Made by a program: the position numbers and the translations under genes. From assembly GCA_950295325.1 (NCBI GenBank), contig OX485809.1, positions 31,262,144-31,326,143 on the forward strand: a DNA stretch of 64,000 bases. The letters are read 5' to 3'. This DNA is from Polytrichum commune. Lineage: Eukaryota > Streptophyta > Polytrichopsida > Polytrichales > Polytrichaceae. Below are positions 1 through 12,130 of this stretch, in pieces. Positions within the stretch are counted from its first letter, which is position 1. Each line of letters begins with the position of its first letter. Below the pieces are notes generated by a model that worked only from the letters and a program-made list of their open reading frames with translations, searched no databases and had not been told where the DNA came from.

Positions 1-1430
1 TTGAAATTTGAAAGTCGGAGGCTGGTGAGATTCATTCAATAAAGGGGCGTGTGCGCGGCATCGAATCATTCAACGTGATTCTCAACTCCTCGAGTGAGCT
101 TGTGAGGAGGAGTACTTATAACAACTACTCACTCACTTACTTGTCTGTCTGTTTTTCTGTCTCTCTGTCTGTCTGCCTGGTTCGACCAGTTAGTAATATT
201 GTGGGACGTGCAATATTAGGTCTTTGTGTGGAGTGAGGTGCACATGAGTGTGTAAGGCGATTGGGGTAGGTAAAATGGAGCACTCGGCTTAAAATGTGGA
301 ATATTGGTGACTGGTAGGTGTGCCTGTACCTGCGGCCTTTGCAAATATTTGCTCCTTCTGGGAGATCAGGCATGGCCCACTTTCACCGTTGGGGGGGGGG
401 GGGGGGATTCTTTTGGCCATCATGTCGGTTGCGTTGTGTTTGTCTTTCCTTGACGGCCGACTTATTTGTGTGGCTTCCTCTTGGCCGTCCTCATTATAGA
501 AGCCACTTGTAGCGTTCACCATGTCACATGCTATGGATATAATAGGGTCGGAGGCCTCCAAAGGTAGTACTAACTTACTGTTGTCTCCGACCTGCACAAT
601 GATGGTCATGGGCGTGACCCTGGTTGGCCGCTTTAGACCAGGTAAACAAAAGGGGGGAAAAGGAGGGAAGGAAGAAAATAAGGACACCTAAAAAAACCCA
701 TCCGGAAAGCTCGCTTTGGATCATCATAAAAACGTTCGCAATTGGACATGGTGGGTTATCGCCATCATTAACAGTCCAAGGCGATGTGTTAAACCCCTCG
801 TTGAATACGCACCGGGATTGCTTTGTAAGCAAACATGACAACATCTAAGATGAGTTTCCTTTATTCTATTCACTTAAAACCTCATATCGCCCTCCTGACA
901 TAGCATATATGCAACCATGATTCATATATGTGTAGCCCATCATGCATATGTTTCAATATGAACAAGCACATGCAACACCGTTTTTGTAAAACCATGTACA
1001 CTATAATTTATATATGACCAGATCTGACTTACAAAATATCATGGTAGGAAAGTCGTCAAGGCCTTGCTTTGTAAGTATTCTATGCCGGAAGCTGGTGAAA
1101 ACGTTTAGGGCAAGCATGCCTCATTTCTAATTTGATTCCTTATCTTTGACTAGGCACCTCGAATTGAGTTGTGTGTGATTAGGTGTACGTGGACCCAAGA
1201 ACGGACACCGCAAAGACATCATGTGTTTAAAAGGGATTGGACTTGGGCGCTCAAACCCATGTCTTTACAAAATGGGGGGGAGACCCATAACAATGAGACT
1301 TTGATGATGAACAAGATATTCAACCAAGCTCCCAAATCACAAGGAAAAAAGGCTCGGTCGTGTACTAATTAACTGCATTGTGAATATCCCAGCAGTGAAG
1401 TGGCATGGGCCGGTCGGGGAAAAGTAACAA
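1..1430. other. Gene-free left end
   Basis: I see no supportable gene here. Open frames on both strands near 137-844 have no recognisable domain and run over simple sequence. A degenerate TGTC-type microsatellite lies near 138-178 and a run of 16 G at 391-406. Positions about 1165-1330 resemble the dispersed repeat seen again at 21225-21520, 32430-32540 and 63790-64000; they share wording around a 'gattggact' core and a following 'gggggga(g/c)' segment. Confidence 0.6.
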
Positions 1431-1439
1431 TATATAAGG
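1431..1439 (+). promoter_or_regulatory. Possible TATA box
   Basis: TATATAAGG stands in front of GC-richer DNA, as a plant core promoter would. No recognisable coding exon follows within 1.5 kb, so it could serve a non-coding transcript, a decayed gene, or nothing. Weak support. Confidence 0.2.
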
Positions 1440-3300
1440 CCGCGCTGTTCTACCTGAGCTCAATATGCCCATTGAACAGATCTCACCACCCTAATTTATT
1501 TATTTGATCACAATGGATCAGCACGATCGAGCAAGGCTCGTGAGACGGACGGACGAACGAACAGACAGGCAGACGACTGACTCCAGGGTGTGGCCATCAT
1601 GGTCGAAATTGATGATCATGTGTCTGAGAGCCCGTCAATTTTTGTATACACATTAAGACCGTTTCATCACGTCTCGTGAGATCGATCGAGTACCTATCTA
1701 CCTACCAACTACTCACTCATGACCCATCCACCCAACTACTGTTGCTCAGCCTCCAGTCGTACCCACCAAGCTAAGTTAAGGGAAGGTAGTGGGAGGCTTC
1801 AGGCCGCCTGCCAAGCGTAGACTCCATGTAAGGAGGTTAGTGTTGGTTGAAAGACACGGCCCCTGACAGGGCAGGGCAGGGCAGGGCAGGGCACGACACT
1901 CCACTCTGCAGCACTACCTTAACTTACATACTCACTCGATCAAGCTCATCACCACTGCGCCCGCCCGCCCGCCCGCCCGGCTCATCCTTCTGTCTGATCG
2001 GGATCTGCCTGCCTGCAGTCAAATATGCAAAGCCAAGAGTCTAAATTCTGTGTGTCAGTGTGGCCATCTGCACAGGGCATTGGACCCAGCCTGCCTGCCG
2101 GCCGGCTTCGTCAAACCCCGGGCCGTGTCAGGTATATTTTGTCTCCTCCGCAAACTACAATGCCGATGCCGATGCCAATGCTGGCCCATGGCTCTTGTAC
2201 CTGGAGCGAGTGAGCGAGCAAGGCTGATCGGACTGGGGCAATGCTTGCATTGCTAGGTGTTGCAATGTGAGCAGTAAGTTAATTCCCACGTCACAGTGGG
2301 AGTACCGATTTTCTTGACCTTGTTGTCTGATCGCAAGCACGGCAGATGCTTGCTTGCTTGCTAGCTGCTTGTGGCTGCTGCTGCTGCTGCAGCAGAGCTC
2401 TGACCAGAAGGGAACGGAAGTGGGGCGAATTAGACTAGCTGGCTGGTGGGGTTCCGTATGAGACTTGCGGCTCACCACATGGCTCCATGATGGGCAGGAG
2501 TCGCCAACTAAACAGGGAGCTGGCTGCAACCCACCCTATGATAAGCCATGCAGGCAGTCGTCAGATGCACTTCTCATTAACTTATGCATCCAAAAGAGTG
2601 CGTTGCAAGCATGCAGCATTTGTGCTCCGCAATGCCATTTACGACCCCCTCACCTTCCTGCAGCGTATTGCGCTCTCGTTAGACCCTCTACTAAGTTGTA
2701 AGCTTTCTAGAGCTCGGTCGTTATTGTACCTAAAGGAACCATTGTTGCTAAGGGTTTTGAGATCGCATCACTACGGTAGCCATGTTTAGTGATTTTCATG
2801 AATAAGAAATAATTATCGTTGATTTAGAATCTGGAAATTTCAAGAAATTGTGATAAATTTATGCAACAAATTTAGAGTCCAAACTTTCAAGATTATATCA
2901 AGAATAAATTTACACTATGAGGTAAGGAGAGGAGTTTGAACAAAATTGACAATTTCGATCAAAACGATATGAAGTTACTGTACATCGTGTTGTATCGACA
3001 AAGGGAAAACCGAGTTCATTCTTGATTTTGAAATTTTCCTGTTGAACAACCGTTCTTTTCATATTGGAATAGGGTCAATGCCATTGCCAAGAAAATGTAA
3101 TGAGGAACACAATGATACCTATTGTGACCTTCCTAGCACCTTCCTTTAGAATAAGTTTGCTTTCAAGAGTCATTCATAAGCTGAAAAATGGCTTCTCAAG
3201 AAGTCAAAGGGTTAACTTGGTTTGTGGGCCTTATGTGGTCACTCTTCTTGACCCCCCCCCCCCCCCGCACGGGGGGGTGGACTCTTCATTGAAGACCTAA
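1440..3300. other. Gene-free, microsatellite-rich stretch
   Basis: This segment is more GC-rich than its surroundings. It holds a drifting GACN-type tetranucleotide tract near 1549-1583, a GGGCA pentanucleotide array at 1868-1893, a CCCG array at 1959-1979 and a short CTG tract near 2373-2393. At 3252-3277 a run of 15 C is followed by GCAC and seven G, which could fold into a hairpin. Open frames at 2025-2789 lack any domain I recognise and look fortuitous. Confidence 0.55.
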
Positions 3301-5084
3301 ATGATATGCGTGGGTCACTATGAATTAAACCCTCTACATACGAGAATTTTATAAAGAAAAACAAATGTATACGTACTAACAACAAGCTAGAAAATGGACT
3401 CATGTATTTATACTAAGCTTTATAGGAGGTAGTCGACACCTTCCAATCGACAAGGATCACCATACATATGAGTCGCATTGCTAAATATCATTCATTGTGT
3501 CATGAAGACCACTTTGACACCCTAGGGATTAACTCCCTTATAGAGATATGAACTACATACAACAAAGGGGTATTTCTAGGGAGACCTTGAAGTGGTCTGC
3601 TTATTCATGTGACATTTCATATAATTGATGAACATCTTTAGAATATACTTGAAACGTCTTGAAAAACAATTCTAGAATCCTATGTACTATATGTTACACA
3701 TGTTATAAAATCTACTCGTTTGATTTCATTCCACCTATATTATTTCGCATGTGATTCGTAATATCTTTCAAAGATTGACTTGACTTCCTCGAGCTTTGAC
3801 ATAAAGAACACAAGCAATGATACGTAGCCACACGTCTCCTCCGGCTCTTGACATGTCATTTGGTATGTGTCATCTAGGCCCCTTTTATTCCTAGAGACCA
3901 GACACACACGACAGAGCATGTGGGATAGACCAAAGGTCCTTCCAGCGCTTGCGTTTCTTTGCAGTTATACAGAACAATGGACATGGGGAAGTATGGCCCA
4001 CACTGATTGTGATATATAAATATTATATATATATATATATAAAAGGTCGAGGCCTCAATAGTTGACTAGGTCCATTTAACTGCTCATTAGGGTCGTGTAA
4101 TGTCAACATGGATGAGATTTATATTTTTTAGGTGAACGGAGTTAAGGTGTAAGGTTGAGGCATCTATAATCAATAAAATAAGAGAGCTTGCATCTGTTTA
4201 GGAAGAGCAATACACCTTAAACTTCGTAATATCAACCTCCATAATGTCACACACTCTCTAGTATCCTGACACCCTAGGGAACGGATGCTCGTAGTTCATA
4301 TCTCACCCCTTACTGTCACAGTAATTTTCTCTTCCTTATATCACGAAATTTGTCATTAATCCAAACCACCCAAGAAGTCAACTCACACCCTCGCATTGCG
4401 CCATGTGTCAACATGTGGAGTGTCAACATGTGGAGTGTCACCTTCTTATTCTTATTCCTATTCTTCTTCATCTACCACTTGTTGAATGTTGGTGCATGTG
4501 TCTGCCACATTGTCTGGGAAGGCCAAGTGGAGTGGACCACACTAGCGTAGGTGACATGAGAACGAATTCAAATTGTCCTCACATCTCCTTTGTGTTATTC
4601 CATAATGTCACATGCTACACTAATTCTAGAGTATCAGGCATCCATGTTAACACTACAAAACTCTAGTTGCCACAAGTGTGATACTACGGAGTTTAGAGTG
4701 TAGTGGGGTATTATTATTTTCTTTCGAAGAGAAACAAATTATGAGGAGGATGCATTTTTAATTAAAAAATCGTGAATATTCAATAACTTTCTAAATGAAA
4801 AAGTGAAAATGGATTGTGTGCACAACAAAGACTCTTATCTTTTGCATAATTTATATTTTGTGTAGGTAGTGGAGGCATTCACCAAATCAAATTGATAACC
4901 TTAGTATATATATGTACATGCTATCTAGCGTATTATTACTATTTCTTCTCAAGTCTTGAATTTGAACCGGTTATTTCTCAAACGCAACCCATTCATCTAT
5001 AACTAGCCCAAAACTACTGGTCGGTTCTTGTCGTTCATTGGATATCTTATGTATGGGGGAGAACCAACTGCTACAGTCAAATAT
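3301..5084. other. Gene-free AT-rich stretch
   Basis: I find no gene, RNA gene or complete transposon. A TA dinucleotide tract lies at about 4021-4040. Confidence 0.5.
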
Positions 5085-5450
5085 GATATTTAGTGTCACC
5101 ATTCCTAGTTGTCTTGCTCAATACTAATTGTAACCCGTGGTTTAGTGTCACCAACACTAAATGTTAACCCGACATTATTTGTCATTCCTTGTAAAAAAAA
5201 TTGGGCGATTATAGATTCACGGTGTTACAACTACTGTACTGTCAATACCAAGTGATTTTTCATCCATGACAATGTTTCATCACAAGTTTGTTGACAAGAG
5301 CAGGTAGGGTTTTGGGCCAATGGATGAACTCATCCCTCATCCATGTAATATTTGTTCATTTGTCATAAGAAAGTGTCCTCCGAAAACTTACCACAGTGAC
5401 GTAAACGATCATATGACACTAAACATCGCACTTAGTGCAGTTACAGATGA
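5085..5450. repeat. Dispersed repeat, copy 1 of the TTTAGTGT family
   Basis: This segment is related, with indels, to 14410-14770. Both begin with a TTTAGTGYCACCA block, then carry 'gtcttgctcagta'-like and 'tgtcattccttg' blocks, a 'catccatgacaa' block, a 'cacagtga' block and a terminal 'atgacact...ttagtg' palindrome-like motif. It has no open frame of note. The family is unidentified; it could be a non-autonomous DNA element. Confidence 0.55.
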
Positions 5451-5530
5451 ATTGGTTGAGTTTGAGAAAATAACTGGCCCAAACTCAAGGAACTTGAGGG
5501 AAAACACCGACCCATTTTAGAGGAATTTGC

Positions 5531-5556
5531 AAACAAACCAAACAAACCAAACAAAC

Positions 5557-5588
<32 letters not shown>
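5531..5588. repeat. CAAAC-type microsatellite plus A31 tract
   Basis: Several AAACC/AAACA units lead into an uninterrupted run of about 31 A ending at 5588. It could be the tail of a retroposed RNA or a plain microsatellite; no retrotransposon body was recognised just upstream. Confidence 0.8.
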
Positions 5589-5591
<3 letters not shown>

Positions 5592-6350
5592 CACAATGCA
5601 ACAAAGAGAAACCGAAAGATGTCAGCGCATAACCGGTTGGCCTCGGAAACACTACACTAAATAGGATATTTAGTGTTTCATTATATTTAGTGTTGTTACC
5701 ACCCTACCCTGTTCAACACTAATTTTCAATTACTTAACAATCAATGTTAGACATAAACGTGCCGCTACCTTTCCTACTGCCACCTCCCTTCCTAGTGAAG
5801 CATGGATGTCATTGAACTTCAAATTTTAGGGTTGGCGTCCCACCCCTCTGCTCGTTGATCTCTCTTCTGTCATTCTTTTCTTTCCCATACCCTTACTAAC
5901 ACTAAATTCGTACATGTAACTTCCACATATCACCATAGTTGATATTGAGTGTAACTTTGAGTTTACATTGGATGTTAGTTACTTACGTTAGGGTTATTGA
6001 CATTTCGCGTATGCGTTTGTATTTAGTGAATGAAACACTAAATATCGTTTTCAGTGCAGCTCGGATCTTGAGCGACGAGGCTCCACAATCTGGCCGGACA
6101 CTGGAGGTCAGAAGATTTGGCAAGGAAAGTGAAGTCAACAACACCATCTTGTAAGTACCTTACTCACGGGAAAATTATTAGTACACCCTCCCTGCCACTT
6201 CCAAAGTGAGCTTGAGTGAGTGATTGAAATGAGGAGGAGCCTGCAATCTCCGTCCGTCCATCCGTCCGGTGCCCTAGACTTTCCTCTTTTAGTGCACCCC
6301 ACAAAGTCCGAAGCTAGGGCGGGAAATTTGGGGGGGGGGGGGGGTGAAGT

Positions 6351-6870
6351 TTCATGGCAGCTAATTAATTAAGGGGCGGTTTACGCCATGGACCTTGAAG
6401 TTGTTCCAAGGCGCTATAAAATTTGTGATTGGTTGTTGCACTTGTCCCGGGACCACTTCCGGTTTACACCAAGGGAAGAGTGAATGTCAGAGTGGCCATG
6501 GAGTTCGAGGTCACCGGAAGATGTATTTTGAGGCCTACCTACATCGTCCACTGACGTGGTCCAACAGGTTTTGGGGTGGGAGAGGTGAAAGAGGTGCTCT
6601 CGTAGAAAATTTCATGGCAGGTAATTCATTAAGGGGCGGTTTACGCCATGGATCTTGGAGTTGTTCCAAGGCGCTGTAAAATCTGTGATTGGTTGTTGCA
6701 CTCGTCTCGGGACCGCTTCTGGTTTACACCAAGGGAAAAATGAATGTCGGAGTGGCCAGGGATTTCGAGGTCGCCAGAAGACGTATTTTGAGGCCTACCT
6801 ACATCGTCCACTGACGTGGTCCAACAGGTTTTGGGGTGGGAGAGGCGAAAGAGGTGCTCTCGTAGAAAAA
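6351..6870. repeat. Two-copy 260-bp direct tandem duplication
   Basis: Positions 6351-6610 and 6611-6870 are two highly similar direct copies with a period of 260 bp, both starting TTCATGGCAG. Each carries the block AAGGGGCGGTTTACGCCATG, which is also the left terminal inverted repeat of the element at 6371-7226. The open frames inside (6395-6679, 6655-6900) repeat the same peptide because of the duplication and have no known domain. Confidence 0.9.
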
Positions 6871-7226
6871 TGCAAGGAGGGGCCCATGGCAGAGAAATGA
6901 TGTTATAAGAAGAAAAAAAATTAATGAACTTTTCTGGGGGGAAGAGAAAATGAAGACAAGAGAATGGTCAAACTTGATTTCATTTCATTTTATTTTCTTC
7001 TCAAAACTTCCCTTTTTGGACATATATTAAAAAAACACACTCACTTTTGGTGCATGGTCATTCCTCTTGGTCCACATTTGGTTTACACCTAGTGAGGGGG
7101 TCCAAAGGCTTCGTAAATTGATTGTTTAAGAAATTGGACCATGGATGTTGGACCATCAAGTCGCACCATGGAAGAAGGCCATCTTCCATGGTCCGATTTC
7201 ATGGTCCATGGTATAAACCAGCCCTT
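6371..7226. mobile_element. TIR element, non-autonomous DNA transposon
   Basis: The left end, AAGGGGCGGTTTACGCCATG followed by GACC, is an imperfect inverted repeat of the right end at 7203-7226, which reads GGTCCATGG, then TATAAACCAGCCCTT. The ends resemble Tourist/PIF-Harbinger style termini, but no clean target duplication is visible. The interior is non-coding, unusually rich in CCATGG sites, and includes the 260-bp tandem duplication of the left end. Superfamily assignment is inference. Confidence 0.6.
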
Positions 7227-7739
7227 CTATTTCTACATTCTATTTCTTCCTCTTTTTGTGTGTCATCTATTTGAAATGAAGTGCCATCAAATTAAGGTGG
7301 ACTGCTTTATGTGAACTTGGGTTTTTGTGAACTGAAGTGGCGAACTAAAAAGATGAATGTCCGTTCATGGTTTGTGGGATTTGTGCATGCGCTCATAATT
7401 GCGAGGGCTTCTAACATCACTTGTCAAAGTGAGTAATCTTTGTAAAAGTGATTCTTGGTCTCAGGGTTTCTTGCACACTGTTTCGCCAACGTTTTTCAAA
7501 GTGAAAAATGATCCTAGAAAAGTTTCAGAAGTTCAAGGACATGTTAATTATTTGATAGATGCCTCCACTATATGTGCAAAATATGCATCATGAATTGACT
7601 AAACCTTTAATACACATACAGTTCACTTTCACTTGCCAATGAGAATTTAATCATTGAACTCTTTTTTCATTTATAGCATGTAACTCACGATTATATAAAA
7701 CAAACAAAGACAAGAGCATAATAAGTTAGCCACAATCCA

Positions 7740-8110
7740 ACGAGGACAGATACTCAAGGAAGTTCATGAACGTTCCAAGAGCTTTTAGCTTGTAAAGAGC
7801 AAGAATCCTAATGCAAACCCTAACAAGAACATACATAGTAGTCACTAAGGACTATGACCATATGACACTAATGGATGAACACGTGAATCGGATAAAACTA
7901 ACAAACCTATTGTCAATTTTTTCCCTAAACCTTAGGCCCCCATTTGTACATCTACCTTTACTTCAAGCAAATCAATAACCTATCTAGATGCACACACTAG
8001 AGAAAGATAATATTTCTCCCTTATGTATACCATGTACATTAATACCTCAAATAATACCCCTTCTTACACTCACGTTAGTGTGTACGTGGTATGAAGAGTC
8101 CACCCCTGGG
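7740..8110. repeat. Dispersed repeat, unbroken copy
   Basis: Read on the minus strand, this segment matches 23755-23880 and then continues into 24690-24900 with no gap. It is therefore the uninterrupted copy of a repeat that is split by an 809-bp insertion at 23881-24689. Matched blocks include 'aataataccccttcttacac' and 'aagtaaaggtagat'. The repeat itself has no recognised coding content. Confidence 0.8.
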
Positions 8111-8356
8111 ATAGCAGTTTGACTACTTTGTCACAAATTCATCAATACATTACTTTCATATGTGAAAAACATGCTAAATATTGGAACCATGACAATGAAA
8201 TTTAAAAAAAAATTCAGATTTTGACCTAGGAACAACACATCAAGGCACAATGTCACTCTATCAGACTATCTCTCCATCATGTTTGCGTGATGTTTCCTAT
8301 TTCAATACCATTTTTAAATCGGTAACGAGATTTCTTGTAGATTGCCAAGCCAGCCC

Positions 8357-8602
8357 GGCTAGGGATTCGTGGCACTCAAGTAAAATCATCCATCCAAGAT
8401 ATCGTGGATGAAGTGGCTCCAATAAAAAAAGCCCCCCTATGGGGTTGAGGGCCGATTCATTCGAATGTGATGTCATTAGACTAATTCGGGGCCTTTGACT
8501 CTATTTCCGGAATCAAATTGCCCAAAAATAGCCATTTAGATGATTCCTGCGTTTTTTTCATCTGCATGGATGATTTTACTTGAGTGCCACGAATCCCCGG
8601 CC
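8357..8602. mobile_element. 246-bp MITE with long TIRs, Mutator-like
   Basis: The two ends are inverted repeats of about 37 bp with few mismatches. The left end starts GGCTAGGGATTCGTGGCACT and the right end is its reverse complement ending CCCCGGCC. The flanks AGCCAGCCC (8348-8356) and AGCAAGCCC (8603-8611) match at 8 of 9 bases, as expected for the 9-bp target duplication of Mutator-like elements. The interior is non-coding; the frames crossing it are fortuitous. Confidence 0.8.
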
Positions 8603-8611
8603 AGCAAGCCC

Positions 8612-9960
8612 TACGAAACGTTGTCATCCAACTAAACAAATACTTCACCACTCCAACGATCATGTAGCCTCACTCCTACAATACACAAGGTACGCATGCG
8701 TCTTTGATTACTTTTTCTGAATCGGACGCCTATGTGTGATTGGTGTTGTGGCTCATCGAGGATCGATGAACAAACATCATCATAAAGACACGTGTTTTCA
8801 CTAAAACGACTGAAGCGTGTCTTCAATCTTTGCATCAACTCATCCACACTCCGTAAGTGAACATGATTGGGAGGACTTGTGTGTTCACTTAAGCCCAATC
8901 AGCAAACACACACTTCCAATAAACCATAACTAAATCAAAGGAGGCCGTCCAATCTCCAACACGGACCTTGGTGATCGCGTCGTAGATTCGCTAATGCGAC
9001 GCTGAAGGTTTCGTAGTCTAAATCTAAACCTAATGGGAGCATGACAATCAAACACTCCCTTCCCTTCCTTCCCGTTGCTTCCCTTTGCTTCGCTGCAAAG
9101 GCCATGGCCTTTGTGTTGGCCCAGCTCTGTCGCCGAAACCCTCACAGAAAGAGCATAACACATACAGTACCAAAGTTAAGAGGATCGGTTTGGGAGTTGG
9201 CAAACTGACACGATTTCTGAGCAAAGGAAGTCTAGCCTGCAGTCCTCTCGTACTTGCTCTTCAGCGTGTCAGCTCCGCCATCTTGAGTCATACTCTGTGC
9301 CTTTGCCTTTCCTTTCTGGGACACTTCAAAAGCCCATGGAATGTACCTACGTACGCAACTCTCTTTTATATATATATATATATACATGTGTGTGTGGATG
9401 TGTGACGAGGTACTTATTCTCGATCAGGACCCCATTGGCAGTCTACGGGGTATTGGAATTTCGACCAGGTTCGGATTGAGTTTCGATTAGGGTGAAACCC
9501 ATAGTGTCGTGACACATGTTCTAGTTTTGAATGCTGGAAGTGAGCAGGAGTGAGCGGACAAAAAGTGAACGGTTATGGTAGACTGTAGACACTGGTAATA
9601 CGTTTCGGTCAACTTTTGACTTCCAAAATTCATAATAAATTTTCAATGAATTGAAGAAAATTCGTGTTTTCTTTCTTGCTTTCTTTCTTTCTTTATTTTG
9701 GCAATCCTCTTGATCTTTTTTCATCTTCCTACACAGGGCGGTTTTGCACCACCGTATGCTTCTCCAGATCTGGCGCGAGATCTCGTAAGTTGATTGGGTA
9801 TGGGTGTCTCTACTCTATGTATGACACGCTCTTTCGGAACGTGCTGGGGCGAGCAAAATGATGAGAAGGGGGCAGTCTGAGGCAGGCAGCAGGCAGGCCA
9901 GCCCACTGGTGAGCGGGCAGGCTGCTTGATATTGGGAAATATACAAGGCCCGTTTTTTGT
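8612..9960. other. Gene-free stretch
   Basis: No supportable gene is present. A TA dinucleotide tract lies at 9366-9384 and a CTTT tract near 9666-9698. The open frames here show no domain. Confidence 0.5.
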
Positions 9961-10137
9961 TGCAGTGTCTGCTGGGGAGATTTTTTGGGTGTAATCAGTC
10001 GAGATCCGAGTGTTTCCAAGTCCAACCGGTTGCATGTTGACATCTTTCGGTGCAGTGTCCGGGGCAGATTTTTTGGGCTCAATCAATCAAGATCCTAGTG
10101 ACTCCAAGTCCAACCGGTTACATGCTGACCATCTTTT
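9961..10137. repeat. Two-copy 90-bp direct tandem duplication
   Basis: Copy one starts TGCAGTGTC at 9961 and copy two starts with the same word at 10051. Both contain GATTTTTTGGG and end near CCAAGTCCAACCGGTT, so each carries one AACCGGTT palindrome. Function unknown. Confidence 0.85.
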
Positions 10138-10364
10138 GTGGGTTTTTTCTTTCTTTATGCGTTTGCAGTATATTCTCTAGATTCTTTAAACTGATGGGTA
10201 AATCTTCCCTGGAGTCTTGCACTTCAACCGGTTTCTTCTCAACCTCAACCGGTTGATCTGTAACTTAAGCGGCCACTTGTCGCCATGCATTCATTCGGTG
10301 TTTCTTTATTCATTCGAGGTACATTGTTCTCTCTAAGTCTCTCTATAATTGACTGCAACCGGTT
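10024..10364. promoter_or_regulatory. Cluster of five AACCGGTT palindromes
   Basis: The 8-bp palindrome AACCGGTT occurs at 10024, 10112, 10226, 10247 and 10357. Two of these come from the 90-bp duplication; the other three are independent. The word is the core site of Grainyhead/CP2-type factors in animals and fungi. Whether any plant factor reads it here is unknown, and no gene is recognised next to it. Confidence 0.4.
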
Positions 10365-10559
10365 ATTTCTGCGACTCGAACTGCTTCATCTGTAACTCTG
10401 AGCGGCCGGTTCTCCCTGTTCATAGGTTTGGTTGTAATGTATTCAACTGCCAGGTGTTCCAAGTACCTCAACCACGTGGGGGACTCCAGGAGCCTCGGCA
10501 GTCGGACTATAAAGGTTTTGATGGGTGGAGACCACGAACTTCAGTTGAAAGGTCCAGGG

Positions 10560-12130
10560 TACACTAAAGCTGCCTTGATTGTTATTATAGGAGCTCACTG
10601 CCTGCACTCACTCATCGATCATCACTGGGCACAGAGAGAGCCCTCTTTGATCATTGGGTATGTGCACCTATCACCGATACTTAGGTGGTGCACGGCCAAG
10701 GTTTTCGTGGCAGCCATGCAAATTGAAGATAAGAACGCTTGGAGATAGATTTTTTCTATCGACTCTGCCATGGGGTAGTCCGGGGTGGTTTTTGAAATGG
10801 GTCAAAAGTCTGGCAATCCATCAGAATCAGTCACATATGTGTTGTGATTCTATGGTGTCAGTAACTCACTCATCAAGTGGCGTGCAAGTGAGTGTTGATG
10901 TACAATGGTCTCTAAAAGGAGCCAAAGTCTGGTCTTGACTAGATAACCAACTGGAATTAGTCACGTGTCTAGGATGATAATAATAGGGCAGAGCACTCTT
11001 GCAACTAGCAACTTGTTTTGATTTTTTGGAGCAAACTTGACCTTATCAATGAGCATCAAAGATCCCAAATCAATCTCCACCATTTATGGTATTTTAATGT
11101 CATATGTGTAATGACTTGTCTATGCTAGGTTACATTAATGGCCAACAACTTGATCATTAGTGTGATCTCATGACACTTGGCATTAGTATGCTCAATAATA
11201 TCTTCCTCTTGCATATTAAAATGTAAAAACATGACACTTGGCATTTGTGTGTTCAATGATATCTTCCTCTCACATACTAAGACATAACATCATCAAATCA
11301 AGCACTTTAACGTGTTGTGCTAAATATCACATTGTAAATAGTCATGCACCTCAAAAAAATTCTTTATGTTGACAAATGATGACATTATGGCAATTAATGA
11401 ATGTGACACTACTAGGCCACTTAGCCATCTAGTTCAGACCATTTTCCAGTAGTACATGTGACAATTCATATCATAAACGTTGTTGTGAGATTAGGTCATA
11501 AAGTTGCTTTACTTACAATAAGATCGACGTATTACGTGGATCAAAATTGGACGTTGAGAGCTCTATCATTGATCATAGGATATGTCAACCTATCACCAAC
11601 AGATAATGCATGGCCAAGACTTCGTGGCAACCATGCAAGTTGAAGGTGTAAATGTTCGGAGATTTTTACTTAAATTTTTGGAGCAAACTTGACCTTATAA
11701 ATTAGCATCAAAAACCCCAAATTAGTTTGGTGAGACCAAGCTTGTGGTTGTATTCTACTAGGCGTTCCACTACATTACCACATGTGGGTTTTGTTGTCTC
11801 CACAACCCAGTAAAACAGTTGGTGGGTGGAGATTATGAAGGTACACGAAGTTGTTGACGTTATTAAAGGAGATTTGGTGTATTTCATGGGTCATAAGTGA
11901 GCATTGAAAGCTCTTATCTTTGATCATAAGGCATGCGAGCATGTCACCAGTAAACAATGCACGGTCAAGGATTTTTGGCAGCAATATAAGTTGAAGGTAC
12001 GTAGACATTGAGTACTCCTTGTAGCTCAACTATTCCTTTCTTTAAATGAGGAAACTTGACCACATAATCAACATCAAAGACCCCAATTTATGAGTCTAGT
12101 GAAACCCGGCTTGCTAGTGTATTCGGTCAG
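10560..12130. repeat. Three degenerate copies of one repeat
   Basis: Three related segments follow one another. Landmarks are a 'gatcat-gg-atgtg' block, a 'gcacggccaag' block, a 'tggcagc' block and the word AAACTTGACC at about 11033, 11686 and 12052, each followed by 'catcaaagacccc'-like sequence. Copies are diverged with indels and encode nothing recognisable. Probably an old non-autonomous element; family unidentified. Confidence 0.6.

Noticed and set aside
137-844. Minus-strand open frames (132 and 89 codons) near the left end as a gene
   Set aside because: No recognisable domain, Pro run encoded by a G homopolymer, non-ATG starts and no splice structure I could defend.
2025-2789. Overlapping open frames on both strands as a small gene
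   Set aside because: They run through CCG, GCT and ATGCCG simple repeats and overlap in several frames; no family signal.
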